The notes below the pieces were generated by a model, which worked only from the letters and a program-made list of their open reading frames with translations, did no database searches and was not told where the DNA came from. Of a stretch of DNA of 64,000 nt, positions 16,552 to 26,282 are shown piece after piece. Source of the stretch: JAOPZW01 sp963807305. GTDB lineage: Bacteria > Actinomycetota > Thermoleophilia > Solirubrobacterales > Solirubrobacteraceae. The stretch covers positions 62,001 to 126,000 of the forward strand of contig CAWEBN010000002.1 of NCBI GenBank assembly GCA_963807305.1. The letters are read 5' to 3'. The position numbers were made by a program, and so were the translations under genes. Numbering within the stretch: the stretch's first letter is position 1; each line of letters starts with the position of its first letter.

Positions 16552-17021
16552 CAGCCCGGCGGCGGTGCGTGGGAACGGTCGGCGCCAAGCAATGGGTCCT
16601 GGGGGCGGTTGTCGCGAGCTCTGTCAGTCAAGGCCCGCTGCCGGCTACTGCGTGTTGGTCCGATCGGCAGCAGCTCAACAGGCTGGCGCGTACCGCTGCG
16701 TTCGAGCCGAGGCATCTCATCCTCGCTGGCTTGAAGGTCGCTCAGACGTGCCTGTACCTCCCGCGCGCGGAACCTCAGACGGGCCTTCGGCCCCGTACCC
16801 ATGCGCTGGCCGCCGAGATCGCGCGAGTGCTTGTACACCCATCCACGGCTCAAGCCGTACTGCTTGGCGACATCGGCGGCGGTAAGAAGCGCGGGCTCGA
16901 GACCGTGCAGAGCGTCGAGTTCCTTCGCGATGAATTGCGCAAGGCGACGAAGTTCCGCATCCGGTAGGGCGGTCGCGTCGGTGGTGGCGCGCTGCTGCCT
17001 CGCATGGAGGCTGTTGCACAA
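16551..17021 (-). CDS. Probable excisionase / MerR-like DNA-binding protein
   Basis: An open frame of about 156 residues overlaps the integrase start as ATGA. It contains a helix-turn-helix (LLTAADVAKQYGLSRGWVYK) followed by a wing (RMGTGPKARLRFRAREVQAR), typical of excisionase-type helix-turn-helix proteins beside integrases. The start is uncertain: a TTG at 17021 is used here, while the frame stays open to an ATG at 17231, whose extra residues look non-coding. The C-terminal 50 residues are Arg/Pro-rich and may not be conserved. Confidence 0.55.
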   Translation of the reverse strand: MCNSLHARQQRATTDATALPDAELRRLAQFIAKELDALHGLEPALLTAADVAKQYGLSRGWVYKHSRDLGGQRMGTGPKARLRFRAREVQARLSDLQASEDEMPRLERSGTRQPVELLPIGPTRSSRQRALTDRARDNRPQDPLLGADRSHAPPPG

Positions 17022-17336
17022 ACCACCCCGCGATCCGGTGCGTCGATCTGTGATGAGACGACCCAACCTGGGAGTGGCCGAGAGCTGCAGACAAATGGAA
17101 CGAGGCCCTCGCCAGAGCTGCGAATCGCGATACGTCTCCCCTTTGTGCGACAGCCTCGCATGGAACGCGGAAGTGGTCGAGGCGGAGGCCGCGCTCGGAC
17201 GCAGCGGGCATGTGCTGAGGCGCAGGCGCACAGCGGTGACCTGGCCGCCGTCTCATCACCCGCATCGGATGATGCTCGCCTCCGAGCCGTACGGGACGGT
17301 CGCCAAGTACTCCGTCAGTGAACGAAGGAGCCCGTC
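17022..17336. other. 315-bp stretch with no supported gene
   Basis: Several overlapping short frames exist on both strands, but none shows a recognisable domain or a ribosome site. It separates the excisionase-like gene from the hydrolase cluster. GAAGGAG at 17324-17330 is the ribosome site of the next gene. Confidence 0.5.
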
Positions 17337-18578
17337 ATATCCGCCACCGCGCCAGCCATCCGCCCGTTCCAGATTGCGATTCCAGAGGAGCAGCTCGCTG
17401 AGCTGCGCCGCCGCCTTGCGGCGACGCGCTGGCCCTCCAGCGAGCTCGTCGCCGATCGGTCGCAGGGCGTGCAGCTGGCGACGATCCAGGCGCTCGTTCG
17501 CTACTGGGCTACCGATTACGACTGGCGCGCGTGCGAGGCGCGGCTGAACGCGCTGCCGCAGTTCACGACCGATATCGACGGGGTGGACATCCACTTCGTC
17601 CACGTCAGGTCGGCGCACGAGAACGCGTTGCCGTTGATCATGACCCATGGCTGGCCCGGCTCTGTCGTGGAGCTGATCGACTCCGTCGGCCCCCTGACGG
17701 ACCCGACCGCGCACGGCGGCAGCGCCGAGGATGCCTTCCATCTGGTTCTGCCCTCCCTGCCTGGCTACGGTTTCTCGGGCGAGCCGGTCGAGGTCGGCTG
17801 GGACCTGGGCCGGACCGCACGGGCCTGGGCCGAGCTTATGCGCCGACTCGGCTACACCCGGTATGTCGCCCAGGGCGGCGACGTGGGCGCCGGCGTCACC
17901 GACGCGATGGGACGCCAGGCACCCGAGGGGCTGATCGGCATCCACACGAACCTGCTCGTGCCGGCGCTGGGCGGCACCATGCCGACTGACAGCGACGAGG
18001 AACGCGCCGCGGCCGCGCAGATCGCCACCTTCCAGCAGTCTGGAAACGGCTACTTCGTCGAGATGGCCACTCGCCCGCAGACGATCGGCTACGCGCTGCT
18101 CGACTCGCCGGTCGCTCTGGCCGCCTGGATGGCCGACCACGACACCGACGCCTACTACAAGATCGCCCACGCGTTTATCGACGGGCAGCCCTCGGGCAAC
18201 CTCACCCGCGACCACATCCTCGACAACATCACGCTGTACTGGCTGACCGGCACCGGCGCCTCCGCGGCCCGCTCGTACTGGGAAGCCTACGGGCCGGACG
18301 CCCCGGCCGCGGGCGGCCAGCCTCTGCCGCCGCCGACGATCCCGTTCGGCTTCACGACGTTCCCCGGCGAGATCTGGCGGACGCCGCGCAGTTGGGTCGA
18401 GGCGAGCTACCCGAACGTCGTTTACTTCCACGAGGTCGACAAGGGCGGGCACTTCGCCGCCTGGGAGGAGCCGGAGCTCTTCTCCGAGGAACTACGCGGC
18501 GCGTCGCGTCGGTTCGCTGAGTGCCCAAGTCCCCCTACCCACGGAGGTCCTCATGACTACCACCAGCATGCTGCCTGA
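17337..18578 (+). CDS. Epoxide hydrolase (EHN-domain family) with apparent ATA start
   Basis: The frame carries the full N-terminal epoxide hydrolase domain (IRPFQIAIPEEQLAELRRRL), the oxyanion-hole motif THGWPGS, a nucleophile-elbow region around AQGGDVGAGV and a C-terminal GGHFAAWEEPE with the catalytic His. Total length is 413 residues. A stop at 17319-17321 limits the frame, and the only codon in position behind GAAGGAG is ATA, where ATG would be expected. The first normal start, GTG 17469, would remove the N-terminal domain. Either a rare ATA start or a start-codon mutation. The 3' end overlaps the next gene. Confidence 0.7.
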   Translation: MSATAPAIRPFQIAIPEEQLAELRRRLAATRWPSSELVADRSQGVQLATIQALVRYWATDYDWRACEARLNALPQFTTDIDGVDIHFVHVRSAHENALPLIMTHGWPGSVVELIDSVGPLTDPTAHGGSAEDAFHLVLPSLPGYGFSGEPVEVGWDLGRTARAWAELMRRLGYTRYVAQGGDVGAGVTDAMGRQAPEGLIGIHTNLLVPALGGTMPTDSDEERAAAAQIATFQQSGNGYFVEMATRPQTIGYALLDSPVALAAWMADHDTDAYYKIAHAFIDGQPSGNLTRDHILDNITLYWLTGTGASAARSYWEAYGPDAPAAGGQPLPPPTIPFGFTTFPGEIWRTPRSWVEASYPNVVYFHEVDKGGHFAAWEEPELFSEELRGASRRFAECPSPPTHGGPHDYHQHAA

Positions 18579-19456
18579 CGTCGGGATCGAGCTTCGGGAG
18601 GCTTACGCCGAAGTCGGCGACGTGACGCTTGCATTACGTCGAGGCTGGCGACGGGCCGCTGGTCGTCCTGCTGCATGGCTTCCCGGAGTTCTGGTACGGC
18701 TGGCGGCTGCAGATCGCGCCGCTCGCGGCGGCCGGTTTCCGCGTGGTCGCGCCCGACCTGCGCGGCTACAACCTGTCGTCGAAGCCCGACGGCCTCGCGG
18801 CTTACACCGCCGGCAAGCTGGCCGCCGACGTGCGCGATCTCATCCGCGAACGCGGCGCCGAGTCCGCGCTGCTGGTCGGCCACGACTGGGGCGGAACCGC
18901 CGCCTGGACTGCGGCGATGAACCACCCCGAGGTGGTGGACCGTCTGGCCATCCTCAACGCGGCCCATCCGCGCAAGCTCAACGAGGGACTGCGCCACCCC
19001 AGCCAGCTCGCGCGGTCCTGGTACTTCTTCTACTTCGCGCTGCCGGACCTGCCCGAGCACCACGTGCGCGCGAAGGACTGGGAGTTCTTCCAGCACTTCC
19101 TGCGCGACGCCCAGCCGCCGTACACGAAGCAGGAGACCGATCGCTATATCGAGGCGTGGTCGCAGGAAGGCGCGGCGGCCGCGATGATCGACTACTACCG
19201 CGCCGCGGTGCGACCGCCGAAGGGCACCAAGACGGAGCTTCAGCCGATCTCGGCGCCCACGCTGGTCATCTGGGGCGAGAAGGATCGCTACCTCGGCCCG
19301 GATCTCGCCGAGCCCCACCACGAGGACGTCCCCAACCTCGACCGCGTCGAGCGCCTGCCCGACGCGTCGCACTGGGTCCACCACGACGAGGCCGAGCGCG
19401 TCACCCAGCTGCTCGTCGACTTCTTCGCTCCGGCCCGCACGACGTCGGCGGCGTAA
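18553..19456 (+). pseudogene. Epoxide hydrolase-type alpha/beta hydrolase, +1 frameshift near the N-terminus
   Basis: An ATG behind GGAGG opens a frame MTTTSMLPDVGIELREAYAE that reaches GDVTL and then loses homology. From 18629 the next frame continues with HYVEAGDGPLVVLLHGFPEF and runs 270 residues with DHDWGG-like elbow VGHDWGGTAAW and C-terminal DASHWVHHDE. One extra base near 18628 separates the two. A restart at TTG 18629 would lack the first 25 residues but keep the catalytic core, so a shortened product is possible. Sequencing error is also possible. Confidence 0.75.
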
Positions 19457-19471
19457 CGCGCAGGCAGTCGC

Positions 19472-20402
19472 GTGTCAGCAACAGAGCGAGAACAGCTGCG
19501 CGACGCGCTCGGCCCCGTCAAGCAGATCGCGGCCGGCCTCCTCGACGTCGGCTACGTCGACGTCGGGCGCTCCCGACGGTCCTGCGGTCGTTCTGCTGCA
19601 CGGCTGGCCGTACGACATCCACACCTTCGCCGAGGTCTCGCCGCTGCTGGCGGCGGCGGGCCACCGGGTGATCGTCCCGTACCTGCGCGGCTACGGCACG
19701 ACGCGCTTTCTCTCCGACGAGACGTTCCGCAACGGGCAGCAGTCGGTCCTGGCGGTCGACGCCGTCGCGTTGATGGACGCCCTCGGGATCGAGAAGGCGG
19801 TCGTCGCCGGCGCCGACTGGGGAGCGCGGACGGCCGACGTCGTCGCGGCGCTCTGGCCGGAGCGGTGCGCCGGGCTCGTGTCGGTGAGCGGGTATCTGAT
19901 CGCAAGCCAGCGGGCCGGCGAGCTGCCGTTGGCGCCGGAGGCCGAGCGGCAGTGGTGGTATCAGTACTACTTCGCGACCGAGCGCGGCCGGGCCGGGTAC
20001 GAGCGCTACCGGCGCGAGTTCGCGAGGCTCATCTGGCGGACGGCCTCGCCGCAGTGGGACTTCGACGACGCCACGTTCGAGCGCAGCGCCGCCTCGCTCG
20101 ACAACCCGGATCACGTCGCGATCGTGATCCACAACTACCGCTGGCGGATCGGCCTGGGCGACGGCGAGCCGCAGTACGACACGCTGGAGCGCCGCCTGGC
20201 CGAGGCGCCCGTCATCGACGTGCCGACGATCACCCTCGAAGGCGACGCCAACGGCGCGCCGCATCCGGACCCCAGCTCCTACGCGGGGAAGTTCTCGGGC
20301 CCGCACTCGCACCGGACCATCACCGGCGGCATCGGCCACAACCTGCCTCAGGAGGCGCCTGAGGCCTTCGCCCAGGCGGTCATCGACGTCAACACCCAGT
20401 AA
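19472..20402 (+). pseudogene. Alpha/beta hydrolase, +1 frameshift near the N-terminus
   Basis: A GTG start opens a frame reading MSATEREQLRDALGPVKQIA and LLDVGYVDVG, after which the next frame carries the rest: APDGPAVVLLHGWPYDIHTF, the elbow VVAGADWGARTAD and a terminal GGIGHNLPQEAP. One extra base near 19568 breaks the frame. The lesion lies at nearly the same place in the fold as in the preceding gene. The best downstream restart (19668) would lose the oxyanion-hole region. Epoxide hydrolase or haloalkane dehalogenase-like by fold. Confidence 0.72.
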
Positions 20403-20411
20403 GGAGCTCTC

Positions 20412-21167
20412 ATGTCAGAGGCAACCTCCAACGCCCCGCTCACCGTCGTCCTCGTCCACGGCGCCTTCGCCGACTCGTCGAGCTGGGACGGCGTCATCGA
20501 GCGCCTCCAGGCGGCCGGCATCCAGGTGACCGCGGCGCCGAATCCCTTGCGCGGCATCTCCCACGACTCCGCGTACGTCGCCAGCTTCATCAAGCAGGTC
20601 CCCGGGCCGGTCCTCGCCGTCGGCCACTCCTACGGCGGCGCGGTGATCTCCAACGCGGCGACCGAGCTCGGCAACGTCGTCGGGCTCGTCTTCGTCGCCG
20701 CGTTCGCCCCCGACGAGGGCGAGCGCCTGGGCGAGGTGACCGCCGGCTCGCGCGACAGCGTCCTGGGGACGGCGCAGGTCGCGCTGCAGTACCCGACTCC
20801 GGACGGCGCGGGAACCGCCACCGAGTTCGCGATCGATCCCGCGAAGCTCCACGACGTGTTCGCCGCCGACCTGCCGGCCCAGCAGGCTGCCGTGCTGGCC
20901 GCCACGCAGCGGCCAGTCTCCGAGCTGGCCTTCACCGAGCCATCCGGGCCTCCCGCCTGGAAGTCGCTGCCGTCCTGGACGGTGCTCGCGTCCCCCGACC
21001 GCGCTGCCGGTACGGACGTGGTCCGGTCGATGGCCGAGCGCGCCGGGGCCACCATCACCGAGGTCGAGGGCTCGCACGTGATCATGATCTCTCGCCCCGA
21101 CGCGGTCGCCGACGTGATCAAGACCGCGGCGGCCGCGGTCAGTCGCCCGGTGGCCTCCACGCGCTGA
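20412..21167 (+). CDS. Alpha/beta hydrolase (esterase-like)
   Basis: A 251-residue intact alpha/beta hydrolase with the oxyanion region VLVHGAFADSSSWDG, nucleophile elbow GHSYGGAVI and terminal catalytic His in EGSHVIMIS. Members with this signature are often annotated as salicylate esterases or chloroperoxidase-like hydrolases, but the substrate is unknown. AAGGAGC precedes the ATG, 9 bp after the preceding broken gene, so the four hydrolases form one transcriptional array. Confidence 0.85.
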   Translation: MSEATSNAPLTVVLVHGAFADSSSWDGVIERLQAAGIQVTAAPNPLRGISHDSAYVASFIKQVPGPVLAVGHSYGGAVISNAATELGNVVGLVFVAAFAPDEGERLGEVTAGSRDSVLGTAQVALQYPTPDGAGTATEFAIDPAKLHDVFAADLPAQQAAVLAATQRPVSELAFTEPSGPPAWKSLPSWTVLASPDRAAGTDVVRSMAERAGATITEVEGSHVIMISRPDAVADVIKTAAAAVSRPVASTR

Positions 21168-21193
21168 ATCGAGGTCAGACAGGCTCTGGAAAG

Positions 21194-21220
21194 TGAAAAG
21201 GCCCGCTGCTGCGGGGCCTT
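21194..21220 (-). terminator. Rho-independent terminator behind the tRNA-Met fragment
   Basis: On the minus strand AAGGCCC pairs with GGGCCTT, followed by TTTT. It lies 8 nt past the 3' end of the tRNA fragment, where the native terminator of a tRNA gene would be. It may also end the plus-strand hydrolase array. Confidence 0.7.
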
Positions 21221-21227
21221 CACGGAG

Positions 21228-21272
21228 TGCCGGAGGAGGGACTCGAACCCCCAACACGCGGATTATGATTCC
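21228..21272 (-). pseudogene. 3' half of a tRNA-Met (CAT), attachment-site remnant
   Basis: The minus strand gives the anticodon arm CGGAATCATAATCCG, a variable loop, the T arm GGGGGTTCGAGTCCCTC and the 3' acceptor strand CTCCGGCA. The 5' acceptor strand and D arm are absent upstream. A half tRNA of this kind is the normal scar at the far end of an element integrated in a tRNA gene. The upstream minus frame ending PRVGGSSPSSGTP looks like an integrase tail reading into the tRNA, but no integrase body is present. Confidence 0.75.
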
Positions 21273-21414
21273 GGCCTGATCTGGCTTGGCCATCGGGGAT
21301 TGCGGGCCGATTGGACACGCCGTTGGACACAACCGCCCCGTCGGCGGCACGCCATTCCGCGTGTCTTCGGTCGCCAGCCTCAGGGGTCGACAGCGTTCCT
21401 GTCACGCCGCGCCT

Positions 21415-21442
21415 GTGCCGGCCGGGGCATCCCGGCCGGCAC
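21415..21442 (-). terminator. Hairpin terminator of the ABC importer operon
   Basis: GTGCCGGCCGGG and CCCGGCCGGCAC form a perfect 12-bp stem around a GCAT loop, 23 bp beyond the stop of the substrate-binding protein gene. Confidence 0.75.
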
Positions 21443-21464
21443 CCGCGGCGCTGGGCTTTTCAGC

Positions 21465-22625
21465 TCACTTGCCCCAGAGCTTGGCCCACTGCGTCTGGTA
21501 GTCGGTGACGATCGGGAATGCCGCGCCGCTCGTGGCCGCCGGAGGCACGTCCGACGAGGTCATGAACCAGAACTCCGGTGATGTCTGGAGGACCGGCTCG
21601 CCCGACCACTTGCGCGCGAGCGCGTCGAGCATCGAGTAGTCGTAGCCGTAGAGCGAGGACGGCGTCACGCCGCCCATCTGGCCGGACTTGACGTCCTGGT
21701 AGGTCTGCTGGTTGCCGCCCTGGCCGATGACCTTGACCTTGGTGTTCAGGCCGGCGGCGCGCAGCGCGGCCGGGAGACCGGCGCCGAGGGAGCCGGACTC
21801 GGACAGCACCACGTAGTTCACGCTCGGGTGGCTGCGCAGGTACGACACGATGCGGTCCGGAGCGTCCTTGCCGAGCGACGTCAGCGGGATGTCGATCTTC
21901 GCCGACTTGCAGCTCGGGCAGAGCTCCTTGTACTTCTTGTCGAACTCGGTGCCGACGGCCGCCAGGATGGCGAAAGCCGAGACGTTGACGTACACGGTGT
22001 CCGCCTTGCCGCCGCTCTGCGAGACGACCTTGGAGGCGAGGATGTCGCCGATCGGCGCGTTCTGCTCGGGGGTCCCGGTGTTGAACAGCACGTCACTGCC
22101 CTGCTTGGCCAGCGAGCAGCAGGTCACGAACTGCACGCCCTTGGCCTTGGCGTCGGCGATCGCCTTCCCCAGCGTCGTCACATCCGCCGCATTGAGGATG
22201 ATCGCGTTCGTCCCGTTGCGCACGGCGGCCTGGATCGCGTTCTGGACCTTCTCGGGCGAGCCGTCGGTGCCGACCTGCGTGACCGTCCAGCCCAGCGTCT
22301 TGGCGCCCTGCTGCAGGATCGGGCCCTGGACGGCGCACGCCTCGACACCACAGCTGATGAAGGTGATCTTCTTGCCCGTCGGGATCGCCTTCTTGATCGG
22401 GGTGGTCTGCGTGATCGACGTGGGTCGCGCGGTGTACTTGTCGAGCAGCTGATTGGCCGCCGACACCGATGAAGACGACGAGCCGGTGCTCGACGAACCA
22501 CTGCTGCTACCGCCGCCGCTGCTGCCGCAGCCGGCGGCCAGCAGCGCGACCGCGGCGAGCGCCGCGATGGGGACGAGCGTCGCGAGACGCCGCCCGGGTG
22601 TGCGCCGCCTTGGGATGATGGACAT
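21465..22625 (-). CDS. Substrate-binding lipoprotein of a ribose-type ABC importer
   Basis: A 386-residue periplasmic-binding protein of the sugar-binding (type I) family with a lipoprotein signal (hydrophobic stretch, lipobox LLAAGC) followed by a Gly/Ser linker. The mature part contains VTQVGTDGSPEKVQNAIQ and NAIILNAADV, typical of the two-lobed fold. Four closely placed cysteines (SCGVEAC, TCC, CPSC) are unusual. It is the last gene of a three-gene operon with permease and ATPase. Although the family is named for sugars, the surrounding catabolic genes suggest another ligand. Confidence 0.85.
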   Translation of the reverse strand: MSIIPRRRTPGRRLATLVPIAALAAVALLAAGCGSSGGGSSSGSSSTGSSSSSVSAANQLLDKYTARPTSITQTTPIKKAIPTGKKITFISCGVEACAVQGPILQQGAKTLGWTVTQVGTDGSPEKVQNAIQAAVRNGTNAIILNAADVTTLGKAIADAKAKGVQFVTCCSLAKQGSDVLFNTGTPEQNAPIGDILASKVVSQSGGKADTVYVNVSAFAILAAVGTEFDKKYKELCPSCKSAKIDIPLTSLGKDAPDRIVSYLRSHPSVNYVVLSESGSLGAGLPAALRAAGLNTKVKVIGQGGNQQTYQDVKSGQMGGVTPSSLYGYDYSMLDALARKWSGEPVLQTSPEFWFMTSSDVPPAATSGAAFPIVTDYQTQWAKLWGK

Positions 22626-22683
22626 GGATGTCTCCTCCTCGATGGTGATGTGGTGGTTGGAGCTCGGACCGACGGACGCGCCG

Positions 22684-23808
22684 TCAGTCCCCTTCGGACA
22701 GGGGGGTGGCGGTTGCGACGCCGGGCTGATCGGTGCCGGCCACGCCGGCGCCGTGGACCCCCGAGCCGCGCGCGCTCACAGACGTCCGCCGCTGCAAGCC
22801 GGTGACCGCGAGCGCCCCGATCAACACCACGCCGACGAACATGGACTGCGACCACTGCGGAGCGGCCGCGAGCGCCAGGCCGGTGGTGCCGGTGCCCAGG
22901 AGCAGGACCGCGATCACCGTTCCCCACGCGTTGAAGCGGCCGTTCTTGAGCTGTGTCGCGCCCAGGAACGCAGCGGCGAAGGCCGGCAGCAGATATGGCG
23001 TGCCGGCCGTCGGGGAGCCGCTGCCGAGGATCGACGCCAGGACGATGCCGGTGGCGCCGGCCAGGGTCCCGGACGTCACGAGCGAAATGAAGCGCAACCG
23101 GTTCACGGGCACACCTGCCAGCCGCGCGGCATCCGGATTGAAGCCGGTGGCGTACAGGCGCCGTCCCGTCGCCGTGTGCTCGAGCAGGTACCAGATCGCG
23201 AGGGCGACCACCAGCATGTAGATCACGGGCAGCGTGACCCCGCTGATCGTGGTCTGGCCGAGCTTGGCGAAATTGCCGGCGAGCGCCCCGCTCGAGACCG
23301 GCGTGTCGTTGGTGACCATCGTGATCAGGGCAAGGATCAGCGATCCGGTGGCCAGGGTCCCGATGAACGAGTCGATCTTCGCGAGGACGACGACGCCGGC
23401 GTTGATCAGGCCGATCCCGACACCGACGAGCAGGCCGGCGGCGATCGAGAGGCCGAGAGGCGTTCCGTGCGTCACGAGCTTGGCGACGACGACGCCGCTG
23501 AGCGTCATCACGTAGGCGAACGACAGGTCGAAGACGCGGGCCGACAGCGGGATCAGGATCGACAGCGCCGCAAGGCCCGTGATCGCGTTGGTGTTCAGGA
23601 TCTGCTTGGCCGTATCCAGCGTCGGGAACGTGTCCGGCGCCCAGATCGTGAAGACGACGATGATCGCGAGCCAGACGTAGACCGCCCCGATCTTGTCGAC
23701 GGCCAACGCCGAGAGCAGCCGCCGGGAGGGCGGCGGTCGGTCCCGCGGCGCCGTGCTCGTTTCGCGCGGTGGCGACGCCAGGGCCCCACCAGTGGTTCCG
23801 GTACTCAT
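22684..23808 (-). CDS. ABC importer permease (RbsC-like)
   Basis: A 374-residue inner-membrane permease of the branched-chain/ribose family with about ten hydrophobic helices and the cytoplasmic loop FNPDAARLAGVPVNRLRF characteristic of RbsC-type proteins. It starts 2 bp after the ATPase stop, so the two are coupled. It forms the channel for the substrate delivered by the downstream lipoprotein. Confidence 0.88.
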   Translation of the reverse strand: MSTGTTGGALASPPRETSTAPRDRPPPSRRLLSALAVDKIGAVYVWLAIIVVFTIWAPDTFPTLDTAKQILNTNAITGLAALSILIPLSARVFDLSFAYVMTLSGVVVAKLVTHGTPLGLSIAAGLLVGVGIGLINAGVVVLAKIDSFIGTLATGSLILALITMVTNDTPVSSGALAGNFAKLGQTTISGVTLPVIYMLVVALAIWYLLEHTATGRRLYATGFNPDAARLAGVPVNRLRFISLVTSGTLAGATGIVLASILGSGSPTAGTPYLLPAFAAAFLGATQLKNGRFNAWGTVIAVLLLGTGTTGLALAAAPQWSQSMFVGVVLIGALAVTGLQRRTSVSARGSGVHGAGVAGTDQPGVATATPLSEGD

Positions 23809-23809
23809 C

Positions 23810-25378
<1,569 letters not shown>

Positions 25379-25430
25379 GCTCTCCTCATCTCTCCTCATG
25401 ACCCGAACTCAGTGGTTCGACCACCTCAAC

Positions 25431-25443
25431 TGACTTCAGGTTG
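25431..25443. promoter_or_regulatory. Regulon box 1 (TGACTTCAGGTTG)
   Basis: Three mismatches to TGAnTTsAAnTCA. Located 53 bp upstream of the importer ATPase start. Confidence 0.45.
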
Positions 25444-25486
25444 GGGCGAGAATAGGACGTTCTACTCGGTCGTGTCAAGCGAATCT

Positions 25487-25504
25487 TGAATTGACATGAC
25501 TTCA
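25487..25504. promoter_or_regulatory. Regulon box 2, two overlapping copies
   Basis: TGAATTGACATGA and TGACATGACTTCA overlap, each with two mismatches to the shared 13-bp palindrome. Upstream of the importer operon. Confidence 0.5.
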
Positions 25505-25657
25505 GCCTGCTAGGCCTCCGCACTCTCGGGCCGCGGCTCGGCGAGAGAAAACGGCTGCCCGGGCCCCGATCGTGGCCCGCGAGGGGAGGAGAGAGAGGAC
25601 CCGTCGCGGGCGCCTGATGCTCCAACGGACCGGGGTCCGGACAGCCAATCGAAAGCA

Positions 25658-25670
25658 TGACATGAATTCA
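25658..25670. promoter_or_regulatory. Regulon box 3 (TGACATGAATTCA)
   Basis: One mismatch to the 13-bp palindrome. It lies 89 bp upstream of the XRE regulator start. Confidence 0.6.
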
Positions 25671-25758
25671 GTTTGGCCACAAGACGAGAGCTCGCGACGC
25701 CGTGGCGGCGCGAGGCCCTCACGCGTCGCCCACCGGCCTTGTACGGTCCCGGACGGCT

Positions 25759-26166
25759 ATGGCCACGCTCGGCGACGTCATCCGCTCACAGCGCCATCTG
25801 CACCAGATGTCGCTTCGTGAGCTCGCCCGCATGACGGGGATCAGCAATCCCTACCTGAGCCAGATCGAGCGCGGCCTGCGCGAGCCGTCGGACACGGTCG
25901 TCGATGCAATCGCCGACGCGCTGGACTTGACGACTGAGCGGCTGTACGACGCCGCGGGGATCCGGGTGCAGGACGAGGTCGCGGCGGAGCCGGACGGAGT
26001 GCGCGAGGCGATCCTGGCCGACTCGGACCTCAAGCCCCGGCAGCGGCGCGCGCTGCTGGAGACCTACGAGGCCTTCCTGATTGCCAACGGGGGTCCGCGC
26101 CGGCGAGCGCGGGCTCGGGCCGCACGAGGCCTGCCTCTCGGGCGAAGCTCGATTGAGTTGACTTGA
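25759..26166 (+). CDS. XRE-family transcriptional regulator
   Basis: A 135-residue protein with a Cro/CI helix-turn-helix in residues about 5-60 (MSLRELARMTGISNPYLSQI, ERGLREPSDTVVDAIADAL) and a short C-terminal helical region that includes DLKPRQRRALLETYEAFL. ATG 25759 is chosen because the fold begins at once; no ribosome site is visible and the message may be leaderless. It sits divergent from the importer and upstream of the flavin monooxygenase operon. Its last codons overlap the next regulon box. Confidence 0.85.
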   Translation: MATLGDVIRSQRHLHQMSLRELARMTGISNPYLSQIERGLREPSDTVVDAIADALDLTTERLYDAAGIRVQDEVAAEPDGVREAILADSDLKPRQRRALLETYEAFLIANGGPRRRARARAARGLPLGRSSIELT

Positions 26167-26171
26167 CTTCA
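26159..26171. promoter_or_regulatory. Regulon box 4 (TGACTTGACTTCA)
   Basis: One mismatch. It overlaps the stop codon of the XRE gene and lies 112 bp upstream of the RutA-like gene. Confidence 0.6.
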
Positions 26172-26282
26172 GGTTAGCGCTAGCTTAGCTGCGCCACCAG
26201 GAGCGGTCGCGCGGCGCCACGCCGCACCACGTCGCGGTGGTTCGAGGAAGGCGTCGGGGAACTCCCCGGAAAGGAAGCGCAC

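Larger units (their letters stand above)
25379..25758. other. 380-bp divergent promoter region with three regulon boxes
   Basis: No gene is supported here. It holds boxes at 25431, 25487-25504 and 25658 between the importer operon and the divergent XRE regulator, and it is visibly richer in A/T than its surroundings. Confidence 0.6.

Noticed and set aside
21228..21300. A complete tRNA gene at this locus
   Set aside because: The 5' acceptor strand and D arm are absent; only the anticodon arm, T arm and 3' acceptor strand are present.
21220..21405. A 61-codon minus-strand ORF reading into the tRNA fragment
   Set aside because: It resembles an integrase tail created by the tRNA sequence, but no catalytic part exists and it has no ribosome site.
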